The translations under genes were made by a program, and so were the position numbers. DNA of 64,000 nt from Egaibacter sp046050465 (GTDB lineage Bacteria; Pseudomonadota; Gammaproteobacteria; Burkholderiales; Burkholderiaceae_C): assembly GCA_046050465.1 (NCBI GenBank), contig JBJOPS010000020.1, positions 62,001 to 126,000 on the forward strand, read 5' to 3'. Each line of letters starts with the position of its first letter. Positions within the stretch are counted from its first letter, which is position 1. Shown here piece by piece: positions 8,691 to 17,205 of this stretch. The notes under the pieces were generated by a model. That model was not told the DNA's origin, did not search any database, and was given only the letters and a program-made list of their open reading frames with translations.

Positions 8691-10784
8691 ATGCACGCCG
8701 ATTCGTCTGTTTCACCCCTTGCTTCTCCCGCCCCCCCTGCCTGCAAGACGCTGGATCTGACCGGTCACATCCTCTTTCTGGTGACTGACCCGGCCCGAAT
8801 GACGGCGCAGTTACAGGGCGACCGGGTGTCGCAAACAGAGCTGGAAAGCGGTGCGATTGCGCTGCGTGACGATGTGTCCACAGACGAAATCACGCCCGTG
8901 GCCATTCTGAGCCACTTTGACGGCAAGCTGGCGCGTTACCCCTATACGGGGCTCAAGCTGGGCGAGCAGCGGCCCATTGGCGTGAACGCGGTGGCGTCAG
9001 GTGGCTTTTGCGTTACCGTGGCGGGCAAGCGCTACGGCAAAGGGTCTTCGCGCGAGCACAGCCCGGCAGCGGAAAAACTGGCGGGCATTGAGCTGGTGAT
9101 TGCGGAGAGTTTTGAGCGCATTTACCGGCAAAACGCAGACAACATTGGCCTGTTCACCTCCACTGACCTGGGGCTGGTGGCACGCATCCAGCGCGGCGAT
9201 GCCATTTCGGTGGATGAGCTGGTGTCGGGCCGCGATGCGCTGGCCGCCTCAATTTTGAGAAGCGGCGGGCTGTTGCGCTTCGGGCAGCTGCACATGCAGG
9301 CGGTGCGTGTGGCGGTGCCGTCTGAGAACAAGCGGGCGCAGACACTGTTTGAAAAAATCATTGAGCGCCATGCGTTGAACACGTCGTTCACGAGTGCGGG
9401 TGATGTGCAATCGGCTGATACCCAGCCGGGCGGCGGGTTTGCCCCAGGCACGGGCATGTTTGTGCGGGCCGACTGGCGCTTTATCCACGAGTATTACACC
9501 GGTATGGCTGCCCACATGCTGCACACCACGTTTGGCAAGCCACTGGTGTTGAACGATCCGGCGTCGGTCATCGTGTTTGAAGATCACACCTCGTATGTAG
9601 CCACCAGCCCGGCCCATGTGACGGGCGGATTGGTGCCCAACGTGCTGGCGATGTGCCAGGCACAGCGCGAATTTGTGGCGGACTACGGGTTGCGATTTCA
9701 CCGCACGTTGACAGATGAAGAGGCCGCCCATGAAGACCGCAGCAACCTGGCCGCGAATGTTGCCGGAATAAGCCACGCCATGATGGCCGAGCACTACGCG
9801 CTGCCCGGCCAGGTGGTGGTGGGCACCGACTCCCACACGCCGCACAGCGGGGCCTTGGGTTGCGTGGCGTTTGGTGTGGGCACGACCGACATGGCCAATG
9901 CGTTCATGACCGGCGCCGTGCGCATGACCGTGCCGCAATCGTTGCGTATCGAGTTGACGGGCCCGCTGGCCCTCGGTATCACCGCCAAAGACATCGTGCT
10001 GCACCTGCTAGCCACACCCCAAATCCGGGCGGGCCTGGGGGTGGGCAAGGTGTTTGAGTTTGGCGGTTCTGCGGTGACGCAGCTGACCATCGACGAGCGC
10101 GCCACATTGACCAACATGACTGCCGAGCTGGGTGGGCTGACCGGCATCGTCGCCCCCGATGCGCAAACGCAAAAATTTCTGCGCGAGCGCCGGGGTGTTG
10201 AGTTTGTCATCGAGCCGTGGATGCACAGCGATGTGGGCGCCACGTATGCCGATCACATCACCATCGACTGCGCCAGCCTGTCGCCCATGGTGGCCTTACC
10301 CGGCGACCCCGGCAACGGGGTGCCGCTGAGTGCGCTGGACAAAAGCGTCAAGGTGGACATCGCCTACGGTGGCTCCTGCACAGCAGGCAAGCGCGAAGAC
10401 TTTGACCACTACCACGCGGTGTTGGCGTGGGCGCTGCAACAGAACTTAAGTGTGCCAACCCATGTGAAGCTCTACCTGCAATACGGCACCACCGCCGTGC
10501 GCGACTACTGCATTGCACAGGGCTACGACAAAACCTTTGCCGCCGTGGGCGCGCAGATGCTGCAACCCTCCTGCGGTGCCTGTGCCAACTGCGGGCCGGG
10601 CTCGTCCACCGATGCGGCTCAGGTCACCGTCAGCGCGATCAACCGCAACTTTCCCGGTCGCTCCGGCCCCGGCCAGGTGTGGCTGGCCAGCCCGCCCACC
10701 GTGATGGCCAGTGCGCTGGCGGGGGAGCTGATGTCGTTCGAGGGGTTGCAGGCCCGCGTCGCGCAGCGGGGTATTTTGCTATAA
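8691..10784 (+). CDS. Aconitase/isopropylmalate-dehydratase-like hydro-lyase with swapped domains
   Basis: The product is a 697-residue protein that joins both halves of an aconitase-family enzyme in reversed order. The small swivel (LeuD-like) domain comes first, with LRDDVSTDEITP and KGSSREHSPAAEKLAG. The large iron-sulfur domain follows, with VVVGTDSHTPHSGALG, GGSCTAGKREDFDHY and a Cys-rich PSCGACANCGPGSS that can bind a 4Fe-4S cluster. The family reversibly dehydrates hydroxy-acids such as citrate, isopropylmalate or citramalate. The neighbours (CoA-transferase and two HMG-CoA-lyase-like enzymes) suggest a branched C5 or C6 acid as substrate. I start at ATG 8691; an upstream in-frame ATG at 8610 would add 27 unlikely residues. 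The stop codon lies in a dispersed repeat. Confidence 0.88.
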   Translation: MHADSSVSPLASPAPPACKTLDLTGHILFLVTDPARMTAQLQGDRVSQTELESGAIALRDDVSTDEITPVAILSHFDGKLARYPYTGLKLGEQRPIGVNAVASGGFCVTVAGKRYGKGSSREHSPAAEKLAGIELVIAESFERIYRQNADNIGLFTSTDLGLVARIQRGDAISVDELVSGRDALAASILRSGGLLRFGQLHMQAVRVAVPSENKRAQTLFEKIIERHALNTSFTSAGDVQSADTQPGGGFAPGTGMFVRADWRFIHEYYTGMAAHMLHTTFGKPLVLNDPASVIVFEDHTSYVATSPAHVTGGLVPNVLAMCQAQREFVADYGLRFHRTLTDEEAAHEDRSNLAANVAGISHAMMAEHYALPGQVVVGTDSHTPHSGALGCVAFGVGTTDMANAFMTGAVRMTVPQSLRIELTGPLALGITAKDIVLHLLATPQIRAGLGVGKVFEFGGSAVTQLTIDERATLTNMTAELGGLTGIVAPDAQTQKFLRERRGVEFVIEPWMHSDVGATYADHITIDCASLSPMVALPGDPGNGVPLSALDKSVKVDIAYGGSCTAGKREDFDHYHAVLAWALQQNLSVPTHVKLYLQYGTTAVRDYCIAQGYDKTFAAVGAQMLQPSCGACANCGPGSSTDAAQVTVSAINRNFPGRSGPGQVWLASPPTVMASALAGELMSFEGLQARVAQRGILL

Positions 10785-10832
10785 AAATAGTAGCTATAAA
10801 CGCATATTTGACGAGGGGAAAGTGCCAATTTG
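10778..10832 (+). repeat. TAGCTAT-type dispersed repeat, copy 3
   Basis: It reads GCTATAAAAATAGTAGCTAT, then ACGCATATTTGACGAGGGG, then GTGCCAATTTGG. It overlaps the stop codon of the aconitase-like gene and fills most of the gap before the convergent LysR gene. Confidence 0.88.
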
Positions 10833-10845
10833 GCAGTAAAAATAG

Positions 10846-11760
10846 TCACTTTCCCATAGCCTGGCCAATCAGGTGCGTCATCAGCAAACGCGATGCCGGT
10901 GACAGGCTGGCCTCATCCCGAAAGCAGATGGCGAACTCCCGCCGCGCCCAGGGCTCGTCCAGCGCGATGACCCGCAGGTTGTGGGCGGTTGCATAAGGCT
11001 GGGCCACTTCCTGCGGCACCACGCTGATGGCCAGGTTGGCCTTGACCACACGCAGGGCGGCCTCAAAGTTGGAAACGATCACGCGGTTCACCAGCGTTTT
11101 GCCCAACGCAGCAGCGGCGCGCTTCAGCATCACCTGCACCGCGCTGGTGACCGGCAGGCTCACGTGTTCGTGGTCCAGCGTCTGCTCGAAACGGACCGAC
11201 CAGCGGCCTGCCAGCGGGTGAGCGGGATGCACCACGATGGCCAGGTGGTCGCTGCGGTAGGCGCGTGATTGCAACGCGCCCAGATCGGCGCCCTGGTTGC
11301 TGGCCCAGCAAATGCCCAGCGATGCGCTGCCCTGCCACACACCGCGCACCACCTCGGGGCTGATGCGCTCTTCCATGTCCACGCGGATATCGCGGTGCGC
11401 GGGGTCTTTCAGAAACGCAGCCACGTCGTCGGCCAAAGATTCGGCCATGACGGAGGCTGTAGCCAGCAGCCGAACCTGCCCCCGCACGCCAGACACATAG
11501 GCGGCCATGTCCTGCTCGATGCGGTCTGCACTGGCCAGCATGGTGCGGGTGTGTTCCAGCAGCGTCTCGCCTGCGGGCGTGGGCTCCACACCGTGGCGCC
11601 TGCGCACCAGCAAGGGCGTGCCCACGGTTTCCTCCAGTTGCGCCAGACGCTTGCTGATGGCCGAGCCCACAATGTGTGCCTGCTCGGCGGCGCGGGCCAT
11701 GTTGCGGGTTTCGCACACGGTCACAAACAGCCGCAGGGTGGTGAGATCAAGGTCGCGCAT
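10846..11760 (-). CDS. LysR-family transcriptional regulator
   Basis: The product is 304 residues, normal for LysR regulators. The N-terminal helix-turn-helix is clear (LTTLRLFVTVCETRNMARAA ... SAISKRLAQLEETVGTPLL), followed by the usual ligand-binding domain. The ATG at 11760 gives the typical short N-terminus; the frame is open further upstream but that part (to 11874) would cover the divergent promoter. It is transcribed divergently from the HMG-CoA-lyase-like gene at 11868 and lies tail to tail with the aconitase-like gene. By analogy with other LysR regulators it probably controls the divergent operon in response to a pathway intermediate. Confidence 0.92.
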   Translation of the reverse strand: MRDLDLTTLRLFVTVCETRNMARAAEQAHIVGSAISKRLAQLEETVGTPLLVRRRHGVEPTPAGETLLEHTRTMLASADRIEQDMAAYVSGVRGQVRLLATASVMAESLADDVAAFLKDPAHRDIRVDMEERISPEVVRGVWQGSASLGICWASNQGADLGALQSRAYRSDHLAIVVHPAHPLAGRWSVRFEQTLDHEHVSLPVTSAVQVMLKRAAAALGKTLVNRVIVSNFEAALRVVKANLAISVVPQEVAQPYATAHNLRVIALDEPWARREFAICFRDEASLSPASRLLMTHLIGQAMGK

Positions 11761-11793
11761 GGGGTGTTCCGTGAGCAAAAACTGGAGATTAAT

Positions 11794-11861
11794 GATATTC
11801 CAATATGGAAATTCTAGAGTTCCTAAAAATACCAATGCGATTTTTGTGGAATATCTAAAAT
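11794..11861. promoter_or_regulatory. Candidate LysR operator and promoter for the 11868 operon
   Basis: The left arm GATATTCCA (11794-11802) has an exact inverted copy TGGAATATC (11847-11855). The left arm also belongs to a tight palindrome, TTCCA-ATA-TGGAA (11798-11810). LysR regulators bind such T-N11-A inverted repeats between divergent genes. A -10-like TAAAAT (11856-11861) ends six bases before the ATG at 11868. Confidence 0.5.
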
Positions 11862-11867
11862 TAACGC

Positions 11868-12848
11868 ATGACAAGCATCACGCCATCCACCTCGATCCCG
11901 GTACCACGGCCTTTGCCACATCACGCCGTCATTCGTGAAGTGGGCCTGCGCGACGGCCTGCAAAGCATTGCGCGGGTGATGCCCACAGCGCAAAAGCGCG
12001 AATGGATTCGTGCCGCCTATGCGGCAGGCCAGCGCGAGATGGAGGTGGGCTCGTTTGTGCCCGCCCGCCTGCTGCCGCAACTGGCCGACACGGCGGAACT
12101 GGTGGCGTTTGCCCGCAGCCTGCCGGGCCTGGTGGTGTCGGTGCTGGTGCCCAACCTGCGGGGCGCACAGAGCGCGATGGAGAGCGGGGCGCACGCCATG
12201 ATCGTGCCACTGTCTGCCAGCCATGCCCACAGCCTGGCTAACCTGCGCAAAACACCGGACGAAGTGGTGGAAGAAGTAGCCCGCATCCGTGCCGCGCGGG
12301 ATGCAGCAGGCTCATCCATCGTCATTGAAGGCGGTGTGGGCACGGCCTTTGGCTGCACCTTGCAGGGTGAGGTGAAAGAGAGCGAAGTCATCCGCCTGAT
12401 GCTGGCGCTGCTGGACGCGGGTGCCGATCGCGTCAGCCTGGCCGATACCGTGGGCTATGCCGATCCGGGCATGGTGGCCCGCCTGTTTGACAAAGCGCGG
12501 GCGCTGGTGGGCGACAAGCTCTGGTGCGGCCATTTCCATGACACCCGTGGCCTGGGCCTGGCCAATGTGTACGCAGCGCTGCAAACCGGGGTGACGCGGT
12601 TTGATGCGTGCCTGGCCGGTATTGGCGGCTGCCCGCACGCGCCCGGCGCCAGTGGTAACGTCAGCACCGAGGACCTGGCCTATATGCTCCAGAGCATGCA
12701 AATTGACACGGGCATCAACGTCAGCGCCCTGCTGGACCTGCGCAAGCAGGTGGCCCATTGGTTGGAGGGCGAAACACTGCACGGCACACTGTGGATGGCC
12801 GGTTTGCCCAAAACCATGCAACCGATCCAGACTACTATGGTTGCCTGA
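11868..12848 (+). CDS. HMG-CoA lyase-like enzyme, paralogue 1
   Basis: The product is a 326-residue TIM-barrel lyase of the hydroxymethylglutaryl-CoA lyase family. It shows the substrate-binding REVGLRDGLQS segment, the metal-binding GHFHDTRGL and the catalytic-cysteine loop GIGGCPHAPGASGNVSTEDL. The family cleaves 3-hydroxyacyl-CoA compounds; HMG-CoA gives acetoacetate and acetyl-CoA, and some relatives cleave citramalyl-CoA to pyruvate and acetyl-CoA. The neighbouring CoA-transferase gene (12925) could supply the CoA thioester, which makes a citramalate-type route plausible. A second homologue lies at 15209. No ribosome site precedes the ATG, and a -10-like hexamer lies six bases upstream. 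Confidence 0.9.
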   Translation: MTSITPSTSIPVPRPLPHHAVIREVGLRDGLQSIARVMPTAQKREWIRAAYAAGQREMEVGSFVPARLLPQLADTAELVAFARSLPGLVVSVLVPNLRGAQSAMESGAHAMIVPLSASHAHSLANLRKTPDEVVEEVARIRAARDAAGSSIVIEGGVGTAFGCTLQGEVKESEVIRLMLALLDAGADRVSLADTVGYADPGMVARLFDKARALVGDKLWCGHFHDTRGLGLANVYAALQTGVTRFDACLAGIGGCPHAPGASGNVSTEDLAYMLQSMQIDTGINVSALLDLRKQVAHWLEGETLHGTLWMAGLPKTMQPIQTTMVA

Positions 12849-12849
12849 T

Positions 12850-12902
12850 CACTATAAAAATGATAGCTTCTTGCGTATATGATACGAGGGTCAGAGGCCT
12901 TT
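12850..12902 (+). repeat. TAGCTAT-type dispersed repeat, copy 4 (degenerate)
   Basis: It reads CACTATAAAAATGATAGC, then TTGCGTATATGATACGAGGG, then CAGAGGCCTTTTTT. The order of blocks matches the other copies but it is more diverged. It lies between the lyase and CoA-transferase genes. Confidence 0.75.
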
Positions 12903-12924
12903 TTTGTTTAAATTTTGTCAGTCC

Positions 12925-14133
12925 ATGAATCACATTTCTGATGTCTCTCGCCCACTGCCCCTCAAGGGCTTGCGCGTCGTCGAATTCACCCACATGGTCA
13001 TGGGCCCCACCTGCGGCATGGTGCTGGCGGACATGGGTGCCGAGGTCATCAAGGTCGAGCCGATTGAGGGTGACCGCACGCGCCACCTGCTGGGCGCTGG
13101 GGCCGGGTTTTTCCCCATGTTCAACCGCAACAAGAAGAGCATTGCGATTGACCTGCACAACTCCGCCGGGGCCGAGGTGGCGCGCAAACTTGCGGCCAGT
13201 GCCGACGTGGTGGCCGAGAACTTCAAGCCCGGTACCATGGGCAAATACGGGCTGGATTACGCGGCACTCTCCCAGGTGAATGAGCGTCTGATTTACGTGA
13301 GCCACAAGGGTTTTTTGCCCGGCCCTTACGACCACCGCGTTGCACTGGACGAAGTGGTGCAGATGATGGGCGGCCTGGCCTACATGACCGGGCGGCCCGG
13401 CGACCCGTTGCGTGCGGGCTCCAGCGTGAACGACATCATGGGTGGCATGTTTGGAGCCATTGGCGCTTTGGGCGCACTCATCCAGCGCGGCATCACCGGC
13501 AAGGGGCAAGAGGTGCAAAGTGCGCTGTTCGAGAACAACGTGTTCCTGGTGGGCCAGCACATGCTGCAATATGCCATTACCGGCAAACCGGCCGCGCCCA
13601 TGCCTGACCGCATCTCGGCCTGGGCGGTGTACGACGTGTTCACGGTGAAAGACGGTGAGCAGATTTTTCTGGCCGCGGTGAGCGATGCGCAGTGGGCCAC
13701 GTTTTGTGATGCGCTGGGCTTTGCCGACCTCAAGGCCAACCCGCAGTACACCACCAACAACCAGCGCGTGCAGGCCCGCCCGACCCTCATGCCCGTGCTG
13801 CGCGAGCGGCTGGCAATGCGCAGTGCGACCGATCTCACGGCAGTGTTTGAGAAAGCCGGTTTGCCATTTGCACCCATCCGCAAACCCGAAGAGCTGTATG
13901 ACGACGAGCACCTGCTGGCCACCGGCGGCCTGGCCGACATCACGTTGCCCGACGGTGAGCGTGCGGGGCAAACAGCACAGACCACGCTGTTCCCTTTCAC
14001 CATGGACGGCCAGCGCCTGGGTGTGCGCCTGCAGCCACCGCGCAAAGGAGAGCACACGACCGAGCTGTTGCAGGGGCTGGGCTACAGCGCTGACGAATGC
14101 GCCGGGCTGCAGGCCCGGGGGGCGGTCGCCTGA
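12925..14133 (+). CDS. CaiB/BaiF-family CoA-transferase
   Basis: The product is a 402-residue class III CoA-transferase. It begins with the family pattern LKGLRVVEFTHMVMGPTCGMVLADMGAEVIKVE and has the catalytic aspartate near residue 170 in GSSVNDIMGGMFG. These enzymes move CoA between carboxylic acids, for example from succinyl-CoA to an incoming acid. Two HMG-CoA-lyase-like genes flank it, so it probably makes the CoA thioester that one of them cleaves; this is an inference from context. I start at ATG 12925; the frame is open back to a TTG at 12904. A Bug receptor gene follows after 66 bases. Confidence 0.92.
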   Translation: MNHISDVSRPLPLKGLRVVEFTHMVMGPTCGMVLADMGAEVIKVEPIEGDRTRHLLGAGAGFFPMFNRNKKSIAIDLHNSAGAEVARKLAASADVVAENFKPGTMGKYGLDYAALSQVNERLIYVSHKGFLPGPYDHRVALDEVVQMMGGLAYMTGRPGDPLRAGSSVNDIMGGMFGAIGALGALIQRGITGKGQEVQSALFENNVFLVGQHMLQYAITGKPAAPMPDRISAWAVYDVFTVKDGEQIFLAAVSDAQWATFCDALGFADLKANPQYTTNNQRVQARPTLMPVLRERLAMRSATDLTAVFEKAGLPFAPIRKPEELYDDEHLLATGGLADITLPDGERAGQTAQTTLFPFTMDGQRLGVRLQPPRKGEHTTELLQGLGYSADECAGLQARGAVA

Positions 14134-14199
14134 GCAGCTTGATCCCTCACAATTCACCCCTGATTTCGTTATTCATTTCACTATGACAAGGAGACTTTC

Positions 14200-15171
14200 A
14201 TGAACAAACATTTCACCCGTCGCCAGACCCTGGCCGGACTGGCCGCGACGCTCACTGCTCCGTTGAGTGCATGGGCGCAGTCGGACAAGGTTGTGAAATT
14301 CATCCTGCCGGTCTCAGCTGGCTCTGGCGTTGACGGCATTGCCCGCGCGGCGCAAACTGCCCTGGCCAAAGCGTTGGGTCAGGGCGTGGTTATTGAGAAC
14401 CAGCCCGGTGCAGGTGGTGTGGTGGGGACCTCTGCCATGATCAAGTCCGCCCCTGATGGCCTCACGCTCTCCATGGTGTCCAACAACCATGTGATCTACC
14501 CCAGTGTGCTCAAATCCGTGCCATTTGATCCGGTCACCGACATCACGCCCATTGCCGTCATCGGGGCCACACCGCTGGTGCTGGTGGTCAACCCCAAGGT
14601 GCCAGCCACCAACATGAAAGAGCTGGTGGCGCTGTTCAAGGCCAACCCCGGCAAGTACAACTACGCCTCCAGCGGCAACGGGACCATCCTGCACCTGGCC
14701 CCCGAGCTATTCAAGGACGTAACGGGTACGTTCTCCACACACATTCCCTACCGGGGTTTTGGCCCCATGCTTCAGGACATCGTGAGCGGTCAGGTGGACT
14801 GGGGCGTGGGTGCGCTCCCAGCCGTCATGGGTCAGATCAAGGCAGGCAACGTGCGCGCCATCTGTGTATCAGCCCCTGCGCGCATCGCTGCTGCACCGGA
14901 CATTCCAACATCCGCCGAGCAGGGTTACCCTGGGTATCTGGTGGAAGGCTGGATTGCCGTGGTGGGCCCCAAAGGCCTGCCTGCGGATCATGTCAAGCGC
15001 ATTCACAATGCGGTTGTGACGGCCTTTGCCACTGCTGAAGTGAAAGAGGCCATGGCCAAGCAGGGCAACACCATCAACATTTCCACGCCGGAATTTGCGT
15101 TGGCGCACTTCAAGTCCGAGCTGGTGAAATATGCCGGGCTGGTGAAGAAGGCGGGTGTTGTTCCACAATAA
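14200..15171 (+). CDS. Bug/TctC-family periplasmic substrate-binding protein
   Basis: The product is a 323-residue tripartite tricarboxylate (Bug) receptor. The signal peptide starts MNKHFTRRQTLAGLAA, with two arginines ahead of a hydrophobic run, and is cut near AWAQS. The mature part shows the family pattern KFILPVSAGSGVDGIARA, then VIENQPGAGGVVG and KSAPDGLTLSM. Bug proteins bind carboxylates in the periplasm and are very numerous in Burkholderiales, often without their own membrane subunits nearby, as here. Its position between the CoA-transferase and the second lyase suggests that it captures the acid degraded by this cluster. A ribosome site AAGGAGA precedes the ATG. Confidence 0.93.
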   Translation: MNKHFTRRQTLAGLAATLTAPLSAWAQSDKVVKFILPVSAGSGVDGIARAAQTALAKALGQGVVIENQPGAGGVVGTSAMIKSAPDGLTLSMVSNNHVIYPSVLKSVPFDPVTDITPIAVIGATPLVLVVNPKVPATNMKELVALFKANPGKYNYASSGNGTILHLAPELFKDVTGTFSTHIPYRGFGPMLQDIVSGQVDWGVGALPAVMGQIKAGNVRAICVSAPARIAAAPDIPTSAEQGYPGYLVEGWIAVVGPKGLPADHVKRIHNAVVTAFATAEVKEAMAKQGNTINISTPEFALAHFKSELVKYAGLVKKAGVVPQ

Positions 15172-15208
15172 GCGGGATGCTCAGTCGCCGTTGCGAAGCC
15201 ATCTCTCC

Positions 15209-16141
15209 ATGTCACACATTGACATTCTTGCGGATGTGCTGATCAGCGAGGTGGGGCCACGTGACGGCCTGCAGTCCGTCAAGGCCACCATGCCCACAGC
15301 GGACAAATTTCGCTGGATCGACGCACTGGTGGCCAGTGGTTTGCGCGAAATCGAGGTTTGCTCGTTTGTGCCGGCGCGGCTGCTGCCGCAGATGGCCGAT
15401 GCAGCCGACGTGGTGCATCATGCGCTCACTCACAAGGACAAGGGCGTGACAGTCATGGCGCTGGTACCCAATCTGCGTGGCGCCGAAAGTGCCTTGAAAG
15501 CGGGGGTTCAAAAAATCACCATTCCCGTATCGGCGAGCGCGGCGCATTCGATGGCCAATGTGCGCAAGACGCGTGAAGACATGGTGAACGAGGTACGTGC
15601 CATTTGCCGGTTGCGTGCAGACACGGCGCCGCATGTGGCTGTGGAAGTGGGCATGTCCACGGCGTTTGGTTGCACCTTGCAGGGCGAAGTGGCCGAGGAC
15701 GATGTGGTCTGGCTCGCCAATGAGCTGGTAGCTGCTGGCGTAGACGAAGTGGGCTTGTCGGACACCACCGGTATGGCCAATCCCGCACAGGTGCGCCGTC
15801 TGTTTACCCGGGTACGTGCCGCCATTGGCGACAAAACCGGCTCAGCCCACATGCACAACACACGCGGGCTGGGGCTGGCCAATTGCCTGGCTGCTTATGA
15901 CGTGGGCGTGCGCACGTTTGACAGTTCGCTGGGTGGCCTGGGCGGCTGCCCTTACGCGCCCGGTGCTTCCGGCAACGTGGTAACGGAAGACCTCGTGTTC
16001 ATGTTCGAGGCCATGGGTGTGAAGACGGGCATCGACATCCAGAAGCTCATGGATGCCCGCACACCCCTGATGGCTGGCTTGCCCGGTGAACCCGTCTACG
16101 GCATGACGCCGGAGGCGGGGTTGCCTAAAGGCTGGTGCTAA
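15209..16141 (+). CDS. HMG-CoA lyase-like enzyme, paralogue 2
   Basis: The product is a 310-residue homologue of the enzyme at 11868, with the same SEVGPRDGLQSVKA segment and catalytic-cysteine loop GLGGCPYAPGASGNVVTEDL. The metal-binding segment reads AHMHNTRGL, with Asn where the family, including paralogue 1, normally has Asp after the second His. That difference may alter activity or substrate choice. I choose ATG 15209, which gives the usual N-terminus. An in-frame TTG at 15155 would overlap the Bug gene. Two such lyases around one CoA-transferase suggest two related CoA thioesters or one diverged duplicate. Confidence 0.88.
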   Translation: MSHIDILADVLISEVGPRDGLQSVKATMPTADKFRWIDALVASGLREIEVCSFVPARLLPQMADAADVVHHALTHKDKGVTVMALVPNLRGAESALKAGVQKITIPVSASAAHSMANVRKTREDMVNEVRAICRLRADTAPHVAVEVGMSTAFGCTLQGEVAEDDVVWLANELVAAGVDEVGLSDTTGMANPAQVRRLFTRVRAAIGDKTGSAHMHNTRGLGLANCLAAYDVGVRTFDSSLGGLGGCPYAPGASGNVVTEDLVFMFEAMGVKTGIDIQKLMDARTPLMAGLPGEPVYGMTPEAGLPKGWC

Positions 16142-16260
16142 TGAATTCGCTGCTGTTGCCCAGGGCAGTGACACCCGTTGTTGCCATGGTATGGGCAACG
16201 CATGAAGGCGGGTGCCCAATTCATCCCTGATACGCATGCAGACCAGTTGAGGAGACTATT

Positions 16261-17187
16261 TTGAAGATTTGCATTCTGGGCGCCGGTGCTCTGGGCTGTG
16301 CCCTCGGTGGCGTGTTGACCGAGGCGGGCAATGAGGTGTGGTTGATCAACCGCAACGCCGACCAGGTGGATGCCATGAACAGCCGCGGCCTGATCCTGCG
16401 CGATGGCGGTGTGGACCGCACGGTGGCCGTGCATGCGGCCACCACGGCGCAACCGGCCGGTGTGGTGGATCTGGTCGTGGTGTTGGTGAAGTCTTTTCAC
16501 ACGCAGCAAGCCATGCAGGCTGCCACCTCGCTGGTTGGCCCCAGTACCCTCGTGCTGTCTTTGCAAAACGGCCTGGGCCACGAAGACATCCTGGCCGACA
16601 TCGTGGGCCGCGAACGGGTGCTGGCCGGCAAGACGTATGCCGGTGGCTCGCAGCTGGGCGTGGGCCACGTGAACATCGGCACCAAGGGCAAAGACACGCA
16701 CATCGGCGAGCTGGACGGCGCGATGACCGAGCGCGTGCAGCGCATCGCTGACGTGTTCAATACAGCGGGGCTGGACACCACGGTCAGCAACAACATCATG
16801 GGCACCATCTGGGACAAGCTGCTGATCAACGTGGCCACGGGCGCCATCACCGGCATCACCGGGCTGAACTATGGCGACTTGTACAAACAGCCCGAGCTGG
16901 AAGCCTGCGGCGTGGCGGCGGTGGCCGAGGCAATGGCCGTGGCCCAAGCCAGCGGCATTCGCTTGAGCATCACCGAGCCGAGCCAGGCCTGGCACAAAGC
17001 GGGCGCTGGCCTGCCCTACGAATTCAGGACCTCGATGCTGCAGAGCCTGGACAAGGATTCCATCACCGAGATCGACTTTGTGAACGGCTCGGTCGTGCGT
17101 TGGGGCCAGCGCTGCGGTGTGCCCACGCCGGTCAACCAGACGCTGGTGGCCTGTATGAAGGGCATTGAAAGCCGGCTCAAGCGCTGA
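16261..17187 (+). CDS. Ketopantoate reductase-family protein (PanE/ApbA-like), TTG start
   Basis: The product is 308 residues. It starts with the NADP-binding Rossmann pattern KICILGAGALGCALGG and has the family LLVKSFHT-type lysine segment (VVVLVKSFHTQQA) and the NIMGTIWDKLLINVATG helix that carries the second catalytic lysine in PanE. The family reduces 2-ketoacids such as ketopantoate, but many genomic copies act on other substrates. Its place after the CoA and lyase genes suggests a catabolic role rather than pantothenate synthesis. The only start that fits is TTG at 16261, preceded by GAGGAG. The 119-base gap before it includes a GTTGCC/GGCAAC inverted repeat. Confidence 0.85.
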   Translation: MKICILGAGALGCALGGVLTEAGNEVWLINRNADQVDAMNSRGLILRDGGVDRTVAVHAATTAQPAGVVDLVVVLVKSFHTQQAMQAATSLVGPSTLVLSLQNGLGHEDILADIVGRERVLAGKTYAGGSQLGVGHVNIGTKGKDTHIGELDGAMTERVQRIADVFNTAGLDTTVSNNIMGTIWDKLLINVATGAITGITGLNYGDLYKQPELEACGVAAVAEAMAVAQASGIRLSITEPSQAWHKAGAGLPYEFRTSMLQSLDKDSITEIDFVNGSVVRWGQRCGVPTPVNQTLVACMKGIESRLKR

Positions 17188-17205
17188 TCGCTCTATACTG
17201 TGAAA

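Noticed and set aside
12835..14157. A 440-codon minus-strand frame opposite the CoA-transferase gene
   Set aside because: The plus-strand gene has full class III CoA-transferase motifs and the minus-strand translation has none.
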